Positions 53,502 to 64,000 of a DNA stretch of 64,000 nt are shown piece by piece. The DNA comes from Salinibacterium sp. NK8237 (GTDB taxonomy: Bacteria > Actinomycetota > Actinomycetes > Actinomycetales > Microbacteriaceae), in NCBI RefSeq assembly GCF_015864955.1, contig NZ_JADYWE010000001.1:930001-994000 (forward strand), read 5' to 3'. A program made the translations under genes and the position numbers. Each line of letters begins with the position of its first letter. Position 1 is the stretch's first letter. The notes under the pieces are model-generated. The model did not search any database. It was given only the letters and a program-made list of their open reading frames with translations, and was not told the DNA's origin.

Positions 53502-54214
53502 ATGTTGCAGTAATTTTTGCGGGCGGTATGGGTTCGCGGATGACCTCGAAAACTGCGTTGCCGAAGCAGTTTCTTGCGATCCACGGGACACCCATAATCG
53601 TGCACACCATCCAGCATTTTCAGGAACACCCAGAGATCGATCGCATCGCCGTGTCGATAGTGCCAGAGGGGCGCGAACGCTTCGCGCGCTTGGTATCACA
53701 GTACGAGCTAACAAAAGTGAACTGGATCGTCGAAGGCGGTTCAACAGGGCAGGAATCACGTCACAAGGCGCTTCGCGCCGTTGCCAACGACGCTACCGGA
53801 GACACGGTCGTGCTGCTACACGACGGTGTGCGACCACTCATAAACGCGGACCTCATCACAGACAACATCCGCACGGTTCGTTCCTTGGGCCCGGCGATCA
53901 CATGCACGAAGGTCAATGAAACGGTTATCTCGTCAGAACACGAAACAATCGACGAAGTGCTGCCACGAGACTTTCTCTACCTCGCCCAAGCACCGCAAAG
54001 TCTCCGGCTTGAGACAGCAATCAATATCTACGACCGAGCGGTCAGTGAGGGTGAAAACGACTCAATTGACACAGCCAGCCTCCTTCGCCGCTACGAGCAC
54101 ACGCTATATCGAGTCGATGGCCCTCGCTCGAACATCAAGATCACGACCGCCGAAGACTACTACATGTGCCGCACGTTCTTTGATCTCTTGGAACGCAACC
54201 AAGTCGGAGCATAG
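53498..54214 (+). CDS. TarI-like cytidylyltransferase (cassette 2)
   Basis: A 238-residue IspD/TarI-family enzyme: FAGGMGSRMTSKTALPKQF, HTIQHFQEHPEIDRIA, VEGGSTGQESRHKAL, LHDGVRPLI and NIKITTAEDYYMCRTF. The gap-containing CTP loop and capsule context favour ribitol-5-P (TarI) or a similar alditol-P as substrate. TTG start overlapping the TagF-like stop, with GGAGG 11 nt upstream. No TarJ-type reductase lies in this operon. Confidence 0.87.
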   Translation: MNVAVIFAGGMGSRMTSKTALPKQFLAIHGTPIIVHTIQHFQEHPEIDRIAVSIVPEGRERFARLVSQYELTKVNWIVEGGSTGQESRHKALRAVANDATGDTVVLLHDGVRPLINADLITDNIRTVRSLGPAITCTKVNETVISSEHETIDEVLPRDFLYLAQAPQSLRLETAINIYDRAVSEGENDSIDTASLLRRYEHTLYRVDGPRSNIKITTAEDYYMCRTFFDLLERNQVGA

Positions 54215-54217
54215 CCG

Positions 54218-54575
54218 CTTGCCGACCATTGGGTGCGCGCGATCCTCCACCCCGTCACCGGGATGGTGCTCGCCACAGACACCTGCCGAGTAAATGACTG
54301 GGACGCCTACTACCCGCTCGAGATCAACAATGCAAGTCCCCCTCCCGCAACCGGGTAACCAGTCGCAGCGACATCGACTACATCGTCGACTGCCAATACG
54401 GTGGCAAAACAGAGCCAGGAAACCTCGCTTGTCTGGGTCGCAGGCATCACGCGCTCTACAATTCGGCGGCTGGAAAGTACGCCAGACATGGCCCGGCGTA
54501 CTCGAATGCACCAGGCCCACCGGACGAGTCATCACCGACCAATCAGACACCCGACCCGCCTTCACCGAAAACTAG
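54218..54575 (+). pseudogene. Remnant of a DUF222/HNH endonuclease (13E12 type)
   Basis: C-terminal pieces of the family in two or more frames: HWVRAILHPVTGMVLATDTC, then SDIDYIVDCQYGGKTEPGNL (normally DIDH; the catalytic His is Tyr) and RRHH, then GWKVRQTWPGVLE, PTGRVITDQ and PAFTEN with a stop. Stops and frameshifts separate the pieces. These proteins are multicopy in actinomycetes and often mark rearranged DNA. Confidence 0.75.
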
Positions 54576-54638
54576 AGTCGGACTCAGCGGGCTGGATTCG
54601 GTTCAGCGAGCGGGCGATGTAAGCGAGCGGAAACGGCT
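54576..54638. repeat. Three short AGCGAGC repeats
   Basis: The 60-nt gap before the glf stop contains AGCGAGC three times (twice as CAGCGAGC). Too short for CRISPR; possibly leftover of recombination. Confidence 0.3.
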
Positions 54639-56639
<2,001 letters not shown>

Positions 56640-56643
<4 letters not shown>

Positions 56644-57596
56644 GCGCGACCTCTCGATGCCTCAACCTGCGCAACAGCATCCGCCACCACGGGCAGATCA
56701 GCAAAATACGACTCATTGGACTTCGGACGCGTGCGCACACCCTCGCTCAAGCCGCGACGCAGCCCGCTCCACAGCACAGGACGCTGCTGCGAGCGCCGAA
56801 TGGTACGAATCCACCGTCGGATGCTCGACGCCCCGTACATCGCCTTCTCCCACGCCTTCAGGCCTCGAGAGTGGCGCATGAGCCACACCTTGTTACGCAC
56901 CTCAAAGAAGAACCGCTCCCCCGGGTCGAGGTCGGTGGAGCCAAGAAGCTTCGTCTTGTGCACCACGACGCTGGCCGGCACAAAGATTCCGGGGCTATCG
57001 CGCAACACTCGTGTGGAGAATTCGAAATCGTCATTCCAGATGAAGTAATCAGCTACAGGCAATCCTGCTTCTCGAACGGCCGCGGCCGAAACGAACATGG
57101 ATACGAACGACGAGCTGCGCACCGCAAGCGTGCCTGCCGCCGCGGCTGCCGCACGCTCGGCCGGTGAGACAAACGGCTTCTCCCGTGGGGTGTTCATGGG
57201 ATGGTCACGGCCATCAGTCCAGATCACCCGAGAGCCGGCGACGGTAACGCGAGGCTGTGCCTCGACGGCGCTGACCAATTCTGCCGCTGCCGAAACAGTA
57301 GGAATAGTGTCGTCATCCATCAGCCACAACCACGTCGGGTCGTGAGCCTTCAGCGCGTGCGCCATGCCAGCAGCAAAGCCGCCAGCGCCGCCGGTGTTGC
57401 GGTCCAACGTGACCAGATCAACGTTGGGAAAGTTCGCGCGAACCGCGTCACCGGAGCCATCATCCGACGCATTGTCGACAACAACAATGGCATCGAGGGC
57501 ACGAGACTGTGCCGACAGGGCAGTGAGGGCTTCCATCAGCAATTCGCGCCGGTTGAATGCCACTACCACCGCCACTACACGGGAAATCTGCGGCAT
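56640..57596 (-). CDS. GT2 glycosyltransferase, GlfT1-like
   Basis: A 318-residue GT-A enzyme: VVAVVVAFNRRELLMEALTA, VVDNASDDGSGDAV, DRNTGGAGGFAAGMAHAL, WLWLMDDDTIPT and YFIWNDDFEFSTRVL. The GGAGGF segment, the DDD site and the length resemble mycobacterial GlfT1 (about 304 residues), which adds the first Galf units to the lipid-linked linker. Operon with glf supports this, but rhamnosyl GT2 enzymes look similar. ATG at 57596 is chosen (MPQISRVVAV). Confidence 0.8.
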
Positions 57597-57698
57597 TTTC
57601 GGTATCTCGATCTCACTGTCGCGAATGGAAGGGCAACACTCACTGTAGACGAGGTGCGCACGCAGCACACTTTACAGGCCGCCACTTCGTCCTGTAGG

Positions 57699-57704
57699 TA
57701 GGAT
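57699..57704 (+). promoter_or_regulatory. -10 box TAGGAT for leaderless mini-ORF 57711
   Basis: TAGGAT, 6 nt, GTG at 57711. No -35 at normal spacing (TTTACA is 22 nt away). Confidence 0.5.
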
Positions 57705-57710
57705 TGCCCA

Positions 57711-57749
57711 GTGAACAGCGACAAATCACCCATCGGAGGGCTCAAGTGA
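57711..57749 (+). CDS. Leaderless 12-codon ORF preceding the membrane-protein gene
   Basis: GTG, eleven codons, TGA. It encodes MNSDKSPIGGLK. The start follows TAGGAT by 6 nt, its last codons contain the GGAGGG ribosome site of the next gene, and its TGA overlaps that gene's GTG (GTGA). The layout suggests a translational coupling device rather than a functional peptide. Confidence 0.45.
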   Translation: MNSDKSPIGGLK

Positions 57750-59731
57750 GCTGGTGGGATACCATCCCGGCTTTCTTGGTCGTAGTGACGATCGGAATCG
57801 CCCCAGGACTGCTGCTGTCTCTGTTGCTCGGACTGCGCGGAATGGCGTTGCTTGGCTCTGCGCCCGCGTTCTCCGTCACGACCATCACGCTCGCATCCAT
57901 TGCCGCACCCTTCATCGGGATTCCATGGGGACTCCTGCCCATTGGCGTCACAACCGCAGTGCTGTGCGTCATCGTCATATTGTTCCGGATGCTGTGGCAC
58001 CGGCTTCGCCCTCAAACCGCGTTTCAGCATCCGCCAGTTCGGCTGCTCACGTGGGCTGCGCTCGGAACCGGCGTTGCAGCGCTCATCATCACCATTCGAT
58101 TCATCATCGCGTTCGGGGATCCCGAAAATATTTCGCAAACCTACGACAATATTTTTCATCTCAATGCTTTGCGCTATGTGCTTGACACGGGAAACGCATC
58201 ATCGCTCACCCTTGGTGGTCTTAACATTGACAACCCTCAGGCCGGCTCTTTCTACCCCGCGGGCTGGCACGCCATTACCGCGGCCGTTGCAAGCACCACA
58301 GGGGTCAGCATCCCCGTCGCGATCAATCTGGTTTCTATTCTGATCGGCGCAGTTTACTGGCCGCTGGGATGCGTCTTTCTCGCACGCACCATCATCGGCC
58401 CCCGCGCGATCGCTATCGTCGGCGCCGGAGTGCTCTCCGCGGCGTTCGGAGCATTCCCCTACGGGCTCATCGATTTCGGTGTGCTCTACCCCTATCTTCT
58501 TGGCGTGAGCCTTCTGCCCGCAGCTCTCGCTTACGCGATAATCGCAACCGGCATTAGTGAACAACCGGAGATGCGTATATCGCGAGCTTGGTTTGCCCTT
58601 TTGGGAGTCATACCGGGCATCACCCTCGCCCATCCCGGGGCCGGAATGGCCTTTGTCGCACTCAGCAGCGTCATTGTGATCGTTGGGGCTTACCGCGCCT
58701 ACACACGTCTCGTGGACAACCATGCTGAGCCGCGCAGAATTCGTCTACTAGTGGCAACCACGAGTGTGGTCCTGGTCGCTTACGTCGCCACCTGGCTCAT
58801 CGTTCGAGTCAGCGTGGTGTGGGAACCGATCAGAACAGTTGCCCAGGCGCTGGGCGAAGCGCTCACGAACGCGACGAACGGGCTACCGATCGCCATCGTC
58901 GCGACAGTACTGGTCATCATCGGCGCCCTTCGACTGCGCGAAACTCCTCAGCGCTACTGGCTTCTCTTCAATTTCGCACTCGTGGCAGTGCTCTACATCG
59001 CAGCAGCAGCAATGCCTCATTCGCTTCTCCAGTCGCTTCTTGTCGGCACGTGGTACGGCGATAGTCACCGCCTCGGATCGCTCATGCCGATCGTTGCTCT
59101 CCCCCTCGCTACCCTCGGCCTAGTTGCTGTCTACGACAGAGTGCGCACACGAACACCGAAAGCTCTGACGAGACCGATCAACACAACGCGCCAACGCACG
59201 TTCGCCATTGTGACCGTCGTGATCCTTCTTGTCGCGACCCAAGGCTATTCACTACACATTGCGACCATCGAAGCGCGAAGCAATTACGTCATCCCCGAAG
59301 AACCGCTCGACGAACCGTTCGACGAAGCATTCGAAGAAGCTCCGCTGCTGACGGCGGACGAACTAGACGTGCTGAATCATGTTGATGACTTTGTGCCTGA
59401 AGGTGCCGTTGTCGCCGGAAACCCCTGGACAGGAGCCGGACTTGTCTACGCCATCGCTGACCGTGAGGCGATGCTTCCGCACGTCGGAGGGTTCGACACC
59501 GCAGAATCTCGCCTCATCGGAGAACACCTTCGTGACGCCGATCGATACACTAACGTGTGCGATGCTCTTATGACCCTCGAAGTGGGGTATGTATTAGATT
59601 TCGGTACCCGAGAGATTCACGGTGAAGTTCACAACTTTGGCGGGCTTACTCGACTCGCGAGCTCCGACGCGGTAGAGCCGCTCTACACGAGCGGCGACGT
59701 CGGACTCTATAAGATCACCGCGTGCGACTAA
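57746..59731 (+). CDS. Large polytopic membrane protein, DUF6541-like
   Basis: A 661-residue protein with about 13 hydrophobic helices over residues 1-510, then an extracytoplasmic C-terminal domain of about 150 residues (begins near RSNYVIPEEPLDEPFDEA). Layout resembles DUF6541/GT-C-like envelope proteins of actinomycetes. An FGDPENISQTYDNIFHLNAL loop with acidic residues after the third or fourth helix recalls GT-C catalytic loops (inference). GTG at 57746 has GGAGGG 5 nt upstream. Followed by a GT4 gene after 16 nt. Confidence 0.75.
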   Translation: MSWWDTIPAFLVVVTIGIAPGLLLSLLLGLRGMALLGSAPAFSVTTITLASIAAPFIGIPWGLLPIGVTTAVLCVIVILFRMLWHRLRPQTAFQHPPVRLLTWAALGTGVAALIITIRFIIAFGDPENISQTYDNIFHLNALRYVLDTGNASSLTLGGLNIDNPQAGSFYPAGWHAITAAVASTTGVSIPVAINLVSILIGAVYWPLGCVFLARTIIGPRAIAIVGAGVLSAAFGAFPYGLIDFGVLYPYLLGVSLLPAALAYAIIATGISEQPEMRISRAWFALLGVIPGITLAHPGAGMAFVALSSVIVIVGAYRAYTRLVDNHAEPRRIRLLVATTSVVLVAYVATWLIVRVSVVWEPIRTVAQALGEALTNATNGLPIAIVATVLVIIGALRLRETPQRYWLLFNFALVAVLYIAAAAMPHSLLQSLLVGTWYGDSHRLGSLMPIVALPLATLGLVAVYDRVRTRTPKALTRPINTTRQRTFAIVTVVILLVATQGYSLHIATIEARSNYVIPEEPLDEPFDEAFEEAPLLTADELDVLNHVDDFVPEGAVVAGNPWTGAGLVYAIADREAMLPHVGGFDTAESRLIGEHLRDADRYTNVCDALMTLEVGYVLDFGTREIHGEVHNFGGLTRLASSDAVEPLYTSGDVGLYKITACD

Positions 59732-59747
59732 CAGACAAAGGAACAAT

Positions 59748-60905
59748 ATGGCGATGACGACCCTGCGCGTAGTCCTCGACGACATAGCCGCGCCTGCAAC
59801 ACGTACTTTGCGTCGTTACTCCGAAGAGTTGATCGCGCAGCTTATTGTCAGCGCACCCCCCAACTGCGAAGTCGCCGGTATCGTCTCAAACAACAGCACT
59901 AGCTCGGCCCACATCGAAGAGACCTTCCCTGGCCTTGCCGAACTCACCACCCTGCGATTGGGACACGACGCTCTCACGCGTGCGTGGCAGCATGGCGTGA
60001 CAAGCATTCCCGCAACCCGCATGTCGGGCAAGGGCCTCATCCACTCTCCGAGCTTGTTCGCCCCCCTCTCCCGCCATGATCGGGTCAATGATCTTGGCAC
60101 GCAAACCGTAGTCACTGTCCACGATGTGTTGGCCTGGACCAGCCCCGAGTCCATGAGCAGCAGACAGGTCGCTTGGAACAAAGCGATGGCGAAACGCGCA
60201 TTCAAATATGCGGATGCGATTGTGGTCACGAGCCACTCTGTCGCTGATGAGCTCAACGACATCATGGACTTCGGCGAACGAGTGCGCGTAATCCCTGGCG
60301 CAGCAACCGAACGGGTGAAACAACCATTCAACGCGCACGCCCGCGCACTCGCCTTGGAACTACCCGAGCGCTACATTTTGGCTACGGGAACGCTTGCACC
60401 TCACACCCAATTGGATGCGCTGATCCAAGCCATGGCACATCCTGACGCGCCAGACATCCCATTGCTCATCTCGGGCCCGCCCGCCTGGGGCGAGAGAGAC
60501 ATCGCGAGCACGATCGCCGCCGCTGGCCTCAGTTCAGAACGCGTTCGCCACCTCGGGGCACTCGACGACAATGATCTCGCTGTTGCCCTCAACAACGCCA
60601 CCATTTTCGCCCACCCCGACAGCTCAGAAGGTTTCAGCCTTCCTGTTCTCGAAGCATTCGCGCTCGGCACCCCCGTTGTGCATTCAGACGCCGCCGCTGT
60701 CGTCGAACTCAGTGCAGACGCGGGAATTGCGGTCGCCCGCGAAAGCGCAGAAACCTACCCGGAACGACTCGCGCAGACACTTGCCTCGGTCGCTAACGAC
60801 AGCGAACTCGAACGCCAGCTCGGTTTTCGCGGTCTCGACCGTTCACACGTATTCACGTGGCGAGCCGCCGCCGATAAGGTGTGGCAACTGCACGCCGACC
60901 TGTAA
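59748..60905 (+). CDS. Glycosyltransferase family 4
   Basis: A 385-residue GT-B enzyme: TVHDVLAWTSPESMSSRQ, AIVVTSHSVADEL, YILATGTLAPHTQLDALIQA, and the donor loop HPDSSEGFSLPVLEAFALGT with the EX7E glutamates. AAGGAA lies before the ATG. Co-directional with the membrane protein 16 nt upstream. Similar to mannosyl/rhamnosyl GT4 proteins; donor unknown. Confidence 0.88.
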   Translation: MAMTTLRVVLDDIAAPATRTLRRYSEELIAQLIVSAPPNCEVAGIVSNNSTSSAHIEETFPGLAELTTLRLGHDALTRAWQHGVTSIPATRMSGKGLIHSPSLFAPLSRHDRVNDLGTQTVVTVHDVLAWTSPESMSSRQVAWNKAMAKRAFKYADAIVVTSHSVADELNDIMDFGERVRVIPGAATERVKQPFNAHARALALELPERYILATGTLAPHTQLDALIQAMAHPDAPDIPLLISGPPAWGERDIASTIAAAGLSSERVRHLGALDDNDLAVALNNATIFAHPDSSEGFSLPVLEAFALGTPVVHSDAAAVVELSADAGIAVARESAETYPERLAQTLASVANDSELERQLGFRGLDRSHVFTWRAAADKVWQLHADL

Positions 60906-60914
60906 CTCGGCGCA

Positions 60915-60935
60915 CTCAGCCCTGCACTGGGTGAG
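60915..60935. terminator. Hairpin between GT4 and LCP genes
   Basis: CTCA-(G)-CCC, 6-nt loop, GGG-TGAG: a 7-bp stem with one bulge in the 41-nt convergent gap. Good candidate bidirectional terminator. Confidence 0.5.
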
Positions 60936-60946
60936 CGGCTACTCGG

Positions 60947-62302
60947 CTACTCGGACTCGCTTTCAGCATCCGGCGTGCCAACAACTGATTCCGCGACGAG
61001 TTCACGGATGTGATCGTAGTCGGGGTTTCCCACGTCAATAGTCGGTGGCGACAGTTCCAGCGTCGCGATCGGGAAATCCTGCGCGCTACTGGCGAGTTCA
61101 GTAAACAGACCGAGCATCACTGACGGGATGTCCGTTGTCACCACCTGTTTGCCCGCATCCGCGACCGTGCGGAACTTCGTCAAAATGTTTGCCGGTTCGA
61201 ACTGCCGAAGGATGGCTTCCTGCACCTCACGTTGGCGGAGCATTCGGTCATAGTCATTTGAACCGTGTCGTGCGCGGGCGTACCAGAGAGCTTCCCAGCC
61301 TCCCAGACGCTGTTCGCCGACCTCAACCCAGCCATCAACGTTAATGGGCTGACCGAATTCGTCTTCATCGCCACCGATAGGTTGGCGTTCTGTCACATTA
61401 ATGACCACTCCGCCGAGCGCATCAATGAGATCGTCGAAGCCCTGCATGTCGATCAACACGTAGTACTGCAGGTCGAGCCCTGTGACTCCCTCGACAGCGT
61501 CGCGCATGGCCTCAACGCCAGCCGAACTATCGTTCGCTTCGGCATCCGGATACAACTCAGGATGCTCTTCACCGTAGGTGTAGAGGTAACTGATCAGGCA
61601 TTCATCGCCACAGTCGTAGCCAGAAGGGAAATCCTGATACAACGGAGAACCTTCGACGAATGGAATGAGCTCGAGATTGCGGGGGATGCCGATGAGGGTG
61701 GTTTCCCCCGTCTCTGCATCCACGCTGGCAATCGAAATGCTGTCTGGACGAAGGCCAACCCGGTCGGGCCCAGCATCCCCGCCAAGAAGAAGGATGTTGT
61801 AGCGGCCATCAGTCGGTGGTGCGTAATCCGCGCTCGTGAAAACCTCGGTGATAGTTGACCGCGCGGAGTCAACAATGTTGACCGCGGCCACTGCGACACC
61901 GGAATAGGCAACTAAAGCGATGAGTGAGAACGCCACCACGAACGGGCGCGCACCGACGCTCGCTCTCTTTACCTGGGCGAGACGCAGGGAATCCACCGCG
62001 AGCACGATCCACAGAACCACGTAGGCAATCAGCACCACTTCGATGACCGCGAGAACAATAGCGTTGGTGACTGCGGCGAGGAAAAGTTCACGAAACCAAA
62101 AAAACGAAACGAATGCAAGAATTGCCAGCGCCCAAAACAACGTTGTAACAACAACAGCAAAACGTCCGAGCTTGCGACTACCCGCCAGAATTTGGGCCGA
62201 ACCGGGCACGAAAACGTTCAGCGCGACCAGCCACCATGCACGACGGGTCATCGTTGGCGCCGAGCCTAAGTCTGGCGCCCGCAACGAGGATGTTGTGCTC
62301 AC
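60947..62302 (-). CDS. LytR-CpsA-Psr (LCP) family glycopolymer ligase
   Basis: A 451-residue protein. Four hydrophobic helices in residues 20-150, then the LCP domain: [44 protein letters not shown] region with the catalytic arginines, [20 protein letters not shown], and [23 protein letters not shown] enzymes transfer polymers from polyprenyl diphosphate to peptidoglycan (or arabinogalactan in mycobacteria) on the outer membrane face. GTG start overlaps the purE stop (GTGA). The likely last step for the polymers made in this window. Confidence 0.92.
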   Translation of the reverse strand: MSTTSSLRAPDLGSAPTMTRRAWWLVALNVFVPGSAQILAGSRKLGRFAVVVTTLFWALAILAFVSFFWFRELFLAAVTNAIVLAVIEVVLIAYVVLWIVLAVDSLRLAQVKRASVGARPFVVAFSLIALVAYSGVAVAAVNIVDSARSTITEVFTSADYAPPTDGRYNILLLGGDAGPDRVGLRPDSISIASVDAETGETTLIGIPRNLELIPFVEGSPLYQDFPSGYDCGDECLISYLYTYGEEHPELYPDAEANDSSAGVEAMRDAVEGVTGLDLQYYVLIDMQGFDDLIDALGGVVINVTERQPIGGDEDEFGQPINVDGWVEVGEQRLGGWEALWYARARHGSNDYDRMLRQREVQEAILRQFEPANILTKFRTVADAGKQVVTTDIPSVMLGLFTELASSAQDFPIATLELSPPTIDVGNPDYDHIRELVAESVVGTPDAESESE

Positions 62303-62793
62303 AGCAGCTGTTGTAAAGCAGCGTTCTTATCGGCGACCATCGCCTCGAGACCGCGTGCATAATCCGCGAGCTTCGTCGCTACAGCAGCATCAGTTGCGCC
62401 AATAATGCGCAGCGCCAGAAGGCCAGCGTTCGTAGCACCGCCGATCGAGACCGTCGCGACGGGGATGCCCGCAGGCATCTGCACGATGGAGAGCAGCGAG
62501 TCGAGACCGTCGAGCTTTGCCAACGGAACCGGAACACCCACAACAGGCAATGTCGTGACCGAGGCCACCATGCCAGGAAGATGGGCAGCGCCACCTGCTC
62601 CCGCAATGATCACCTGCACGCCACGCGACGCCGCCTGCCTGCCGAATTCGATCATACGTTCAGGGGTGCGGTGGGCAGAAACGACTTCGACCTCGTAAGA
62701 GACGTCGAACTCAGCCACGATCTCGGCTGCGCCCTTCATCACTGACCAATCGGAATCTGATCCCATGACAATCGAAACGAGCGGTGAAGACAT
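62299..62793 (-). CDS. purE: 5-(carboxyamino)imidazole ribonucleotide mutase
   Basis: A 164-residue class I Pur[49 protein letters not shown] and [16 protein letters not shown]. Converts N5-CAIR to CAIR in purine synthesis after PurK. TAGTAT lies 6 nt before the ATG, so it can be transcribed separately from purK as a leaderless message. Its stop overlaps the LCP start. Confidence 0.96.
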   Translation of the reverse strand: MSSPLVSIVMGSDSDWSVMKGAAEIVAEFDVSYEVEVVSAHRTPERMIEFGRQAASRGVQVIIAGAGGAAHLPGMVASVTTLPVVGVPVPLAKLDGLDSLLSIVQMPAGIPVATVSIGGATNAGLLALRIIGATDAAVATKLADYARGLEAMVADKNAALQQLL

Positions 62794-62799
62794 AGGAGG

Positions 62800-62805
62800 A
62801 TACTA
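62800..62805 (-). promoter_or_regulatory. -10 box TAGTAT for leaderless purE
   Basis: TAGTAT, 6 nt, ATG at 62793 on the minus strand, in the 72-nt purK-purE gap. Confidence 0.5.
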
Positions 62806-62865
62806 TCTTCCCGCTCCTGAGGAGCTGCCTTCAACACACGGCGCACTAACGGTGCATGAGAGAAA

Positions 62866-63978
62866 TTACTCGAACTCAGCAGCGGCAGCCCGAGCAGCGC
62901 TGCGCACAAAGTCAAGGTCTGCGCCCGACGCCGTGACATGCCCCACCTTGCGGCCAGGTCGCGACTGCTTCGAATAGTCGTGAATTTTGATCGCCGGAGA
63001 AGCCACGGTTGCCGCGGCAATCCGCTCATGCATTTCTTGCCCGACCGGACCGCCCAAAATATTCACCATCACCGACCACTCGTCGCGTGCTGCAGTGGCT
63101 CCGAGCGGAAGGTTGAGCACAGCACGAAGGTGCTGTTCGAACTGGCTTGTCTGGCATCCATCGATGCTCCAGTGGCCCGTGTTGTGCGGCCGCATAGCGA
63201 GCTCATTGATGATGATTCGACCATCGCTGGTTTCGAACAGTTCGACGGCAAGTACGCCGGTGACGTCGAGACCGTCAGCGATAGTGCGAGCGATCGACGC
63301 AGCCTGTTCCGCAAGCTCGGTGCTCAGTTGCGGAGCAGGCGCCACGACCTCGGCACACACGCTATTGCGCTGAATGCTCTCCACCACGGGCCACAGGGCA
63401 ACATCACCCGAAGAGTTGCGGGCTACGGACTGCGCCAATTCGCGGCGAAAGTCGACGAGCTCCTCGATCAATAGCTCACCGTCGGTCAGCCACTGCGCGG
63501 CCTCCGCCCCAGCACGCACGATCAGAACGCCCTTGCCGTCATAGCCGCCGCGAGGGGTCTTGAGAACACCCACTCCGTTGTGCGTCGCAAGAAAGTCGTC
63601 AACATCGCCAACATTGGCGACCCGCGCCCACGCCGGCATAGGCAAACCCAATTCTGCGAGGCGTTCACGCATCTGCAGTTTGTCCTGGGCAAAAAGCAAC
63701 GCATGTGGGCCAGGGTGCACGGCGATGCCGTCGGCAACCATTGCCTGCAATACGTCTTGAGGAACATGCTCATGGTCGAACGTCACGACATCAACTTGGC
63801 GCGCAAAAGCGAGCACCTGCTCAATTGAACGGTAGTCGCCGACAACCGTCGCTGCCAGATCGGCGGGGGATCCTTCGGCTTCAGCAAGCACGCGAATATC
63901 AATGCCCAAATTGAGAGCAGGAGGAATCATCATGCGGGCCAATTGGCCTCCACCGATTACACCGACTTTTACTGACAT
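62866..63978 (-). CDS. purK: 5-(carboxyamino)imidazole ribonucleotide synthase
   Basis: A 370-residue ATP-grasp enzyme: VIGGGQLARMMIPPALNLG at the N-terminus, DVVTFDHEHVP, LKTPRGGYDGKGVLIV, ELLIEELVDFRRELAQSVAR and ELAMRPHNTGHWSIDGCQTS. Converts AIR, bicarbonate and ATP to N5-CAIR. GGAGAG lies just before the ATG. First gene of the purK-purE-LCP row. Confidence 0.96.
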   Translation of the reverse strand: MSVKVGVIGGGQLARMMIPPALNLGIDIRVLAEAEGSPADLAATVVGDYRSIEQVLAFARQVDVVTFDHEHVPQDVLQAMVADGIAVHPGPHALLFAQDKLQMRERLAELGLPMPAWARVANVGDVDDFLATHNGVGVLKTPRGGYDGKGVLIVRAGAEAAQWLTDGELLIEELVDFRRELAQSVARNSSGDVALWPVVESIQRNSVCAEVVAPAPQLSTELAEQAASIARTIADGLDVTGVLAVELFETSDGRIIINELAMRPHNTGHWSIDGCQTSQFEQHLRAVLNLPLGATAARDEWSVMVNILGGPVGQEMHERIAAATVASPAIKIHDYSKQSRPGRKVGHVTASGADLDFVRSAARAAAAEFE

Positions 63979-64000
63979 GATCTCTCCAGAGTTAGCGCTG

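Noticed and set aside
54576-54638. AGCGAGC repeats as a CRISPR array
   Set aside because: Repeats are 7-8 nt with unequal spacing of about 10-20 nt; no spacer structure and no cas genes.

Overview
The window comes from a high-GC actinomycete, most likely Micrococcales / Microbacteriaceae. The evidence is a WhiB regulator, DUF3499, DUF5719, DUF4129 and DUF4350 proteins, CWB2 surface repeats, an LCP ligase next to purE/purK, heavy GTG/TTG start use, and many starts that look leaderless (TANNNT followed 6-7 nt later by ATG/GTG). No rRNA, tRNA or CRISPR array was seen. Core genes are around 60% GC. Parts of 39-54 kb are clearly lower (one 60-base line I counted at 50161 is 40% GC).

Layout. (1) 3-7350: an envelope block of membrane protein, DUF4129, DUF4350, MoxR ATPase, DUF58 and divergent SpoIIM/RDD genes. 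From memory it matches the mycobacterial Rv3689-Rv3695 neighbourhood gene for gene. (2) 7382-17777: mannose supply and regulation, with manB, DUF3499, a zincin-like protein, DUF5719, a large membrane GT2, WhiB, two tandem GDP-mannose 4,6-dehydratases and manA. (3) 17886-24419: an acyl-CoA dehydrogenase, two tandem O-antigen-polymerase-like proteins, galE and a CWB2 surface protein. (4) 24534-38921: glycosyltransferases, an MsbA/PglK-type flippase, and a dispersed set of five enzymes that would make UDP-ManNAc3NAcA (WbpA, B, E, D and I types).

(5) 38922-54575 is a mosaic. It contains two cassettes for polyol-phosphate / pyruvylated glycopolymers in opposite orientations: LicD, pyruvyltransferase, IspD-like and SDR on the minus strand, and pyruvyltransferase, two TagF-like enzymes and a TarI-like enzyme on the plus strand. 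Between them lie an ABC-2 polymer exporter (wzm/wzt) and a GlfT2 galactofuranosyltransferase. The joints are marked by wreckage: two decayed copies of the 3' end of the nucleotide-sugar dehydrogenase gene, a decayed wzt tail, an IS3-type transposase tail, a broken IS481 transposase and a broken DUF222/HNH gene. (6) 54639-60905: glf, two GT2 enzymes (one GlfT1-like), a polytopic membrane protein and a GT4. (7) 60947-63978: LCP ligase, purE, purK.

How it fits together (inference): galE and glf supply UDP-galactofuranose; the GlfT1-like protein and GlfT2 build a galactofuran; Wzm/Wzt exports it; the TagF/LicD/pyruvyltransferase cassettes decorate or cap it; and the LCP protein attaches polymer to peptidoglycan. 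A second, flippase/Wzy-type route could use mannose/6-deoxyhexose and diacetamido-uronic acid sugars. No initiating phosphoglycosyltransferase and no manC were found here, so both routes depend on genes elsewhere. The most interesting parts are the galactofuran plus polyol-phosphate combination and the recombination scars that show repeated cassette exchange beside wecC/wzt.
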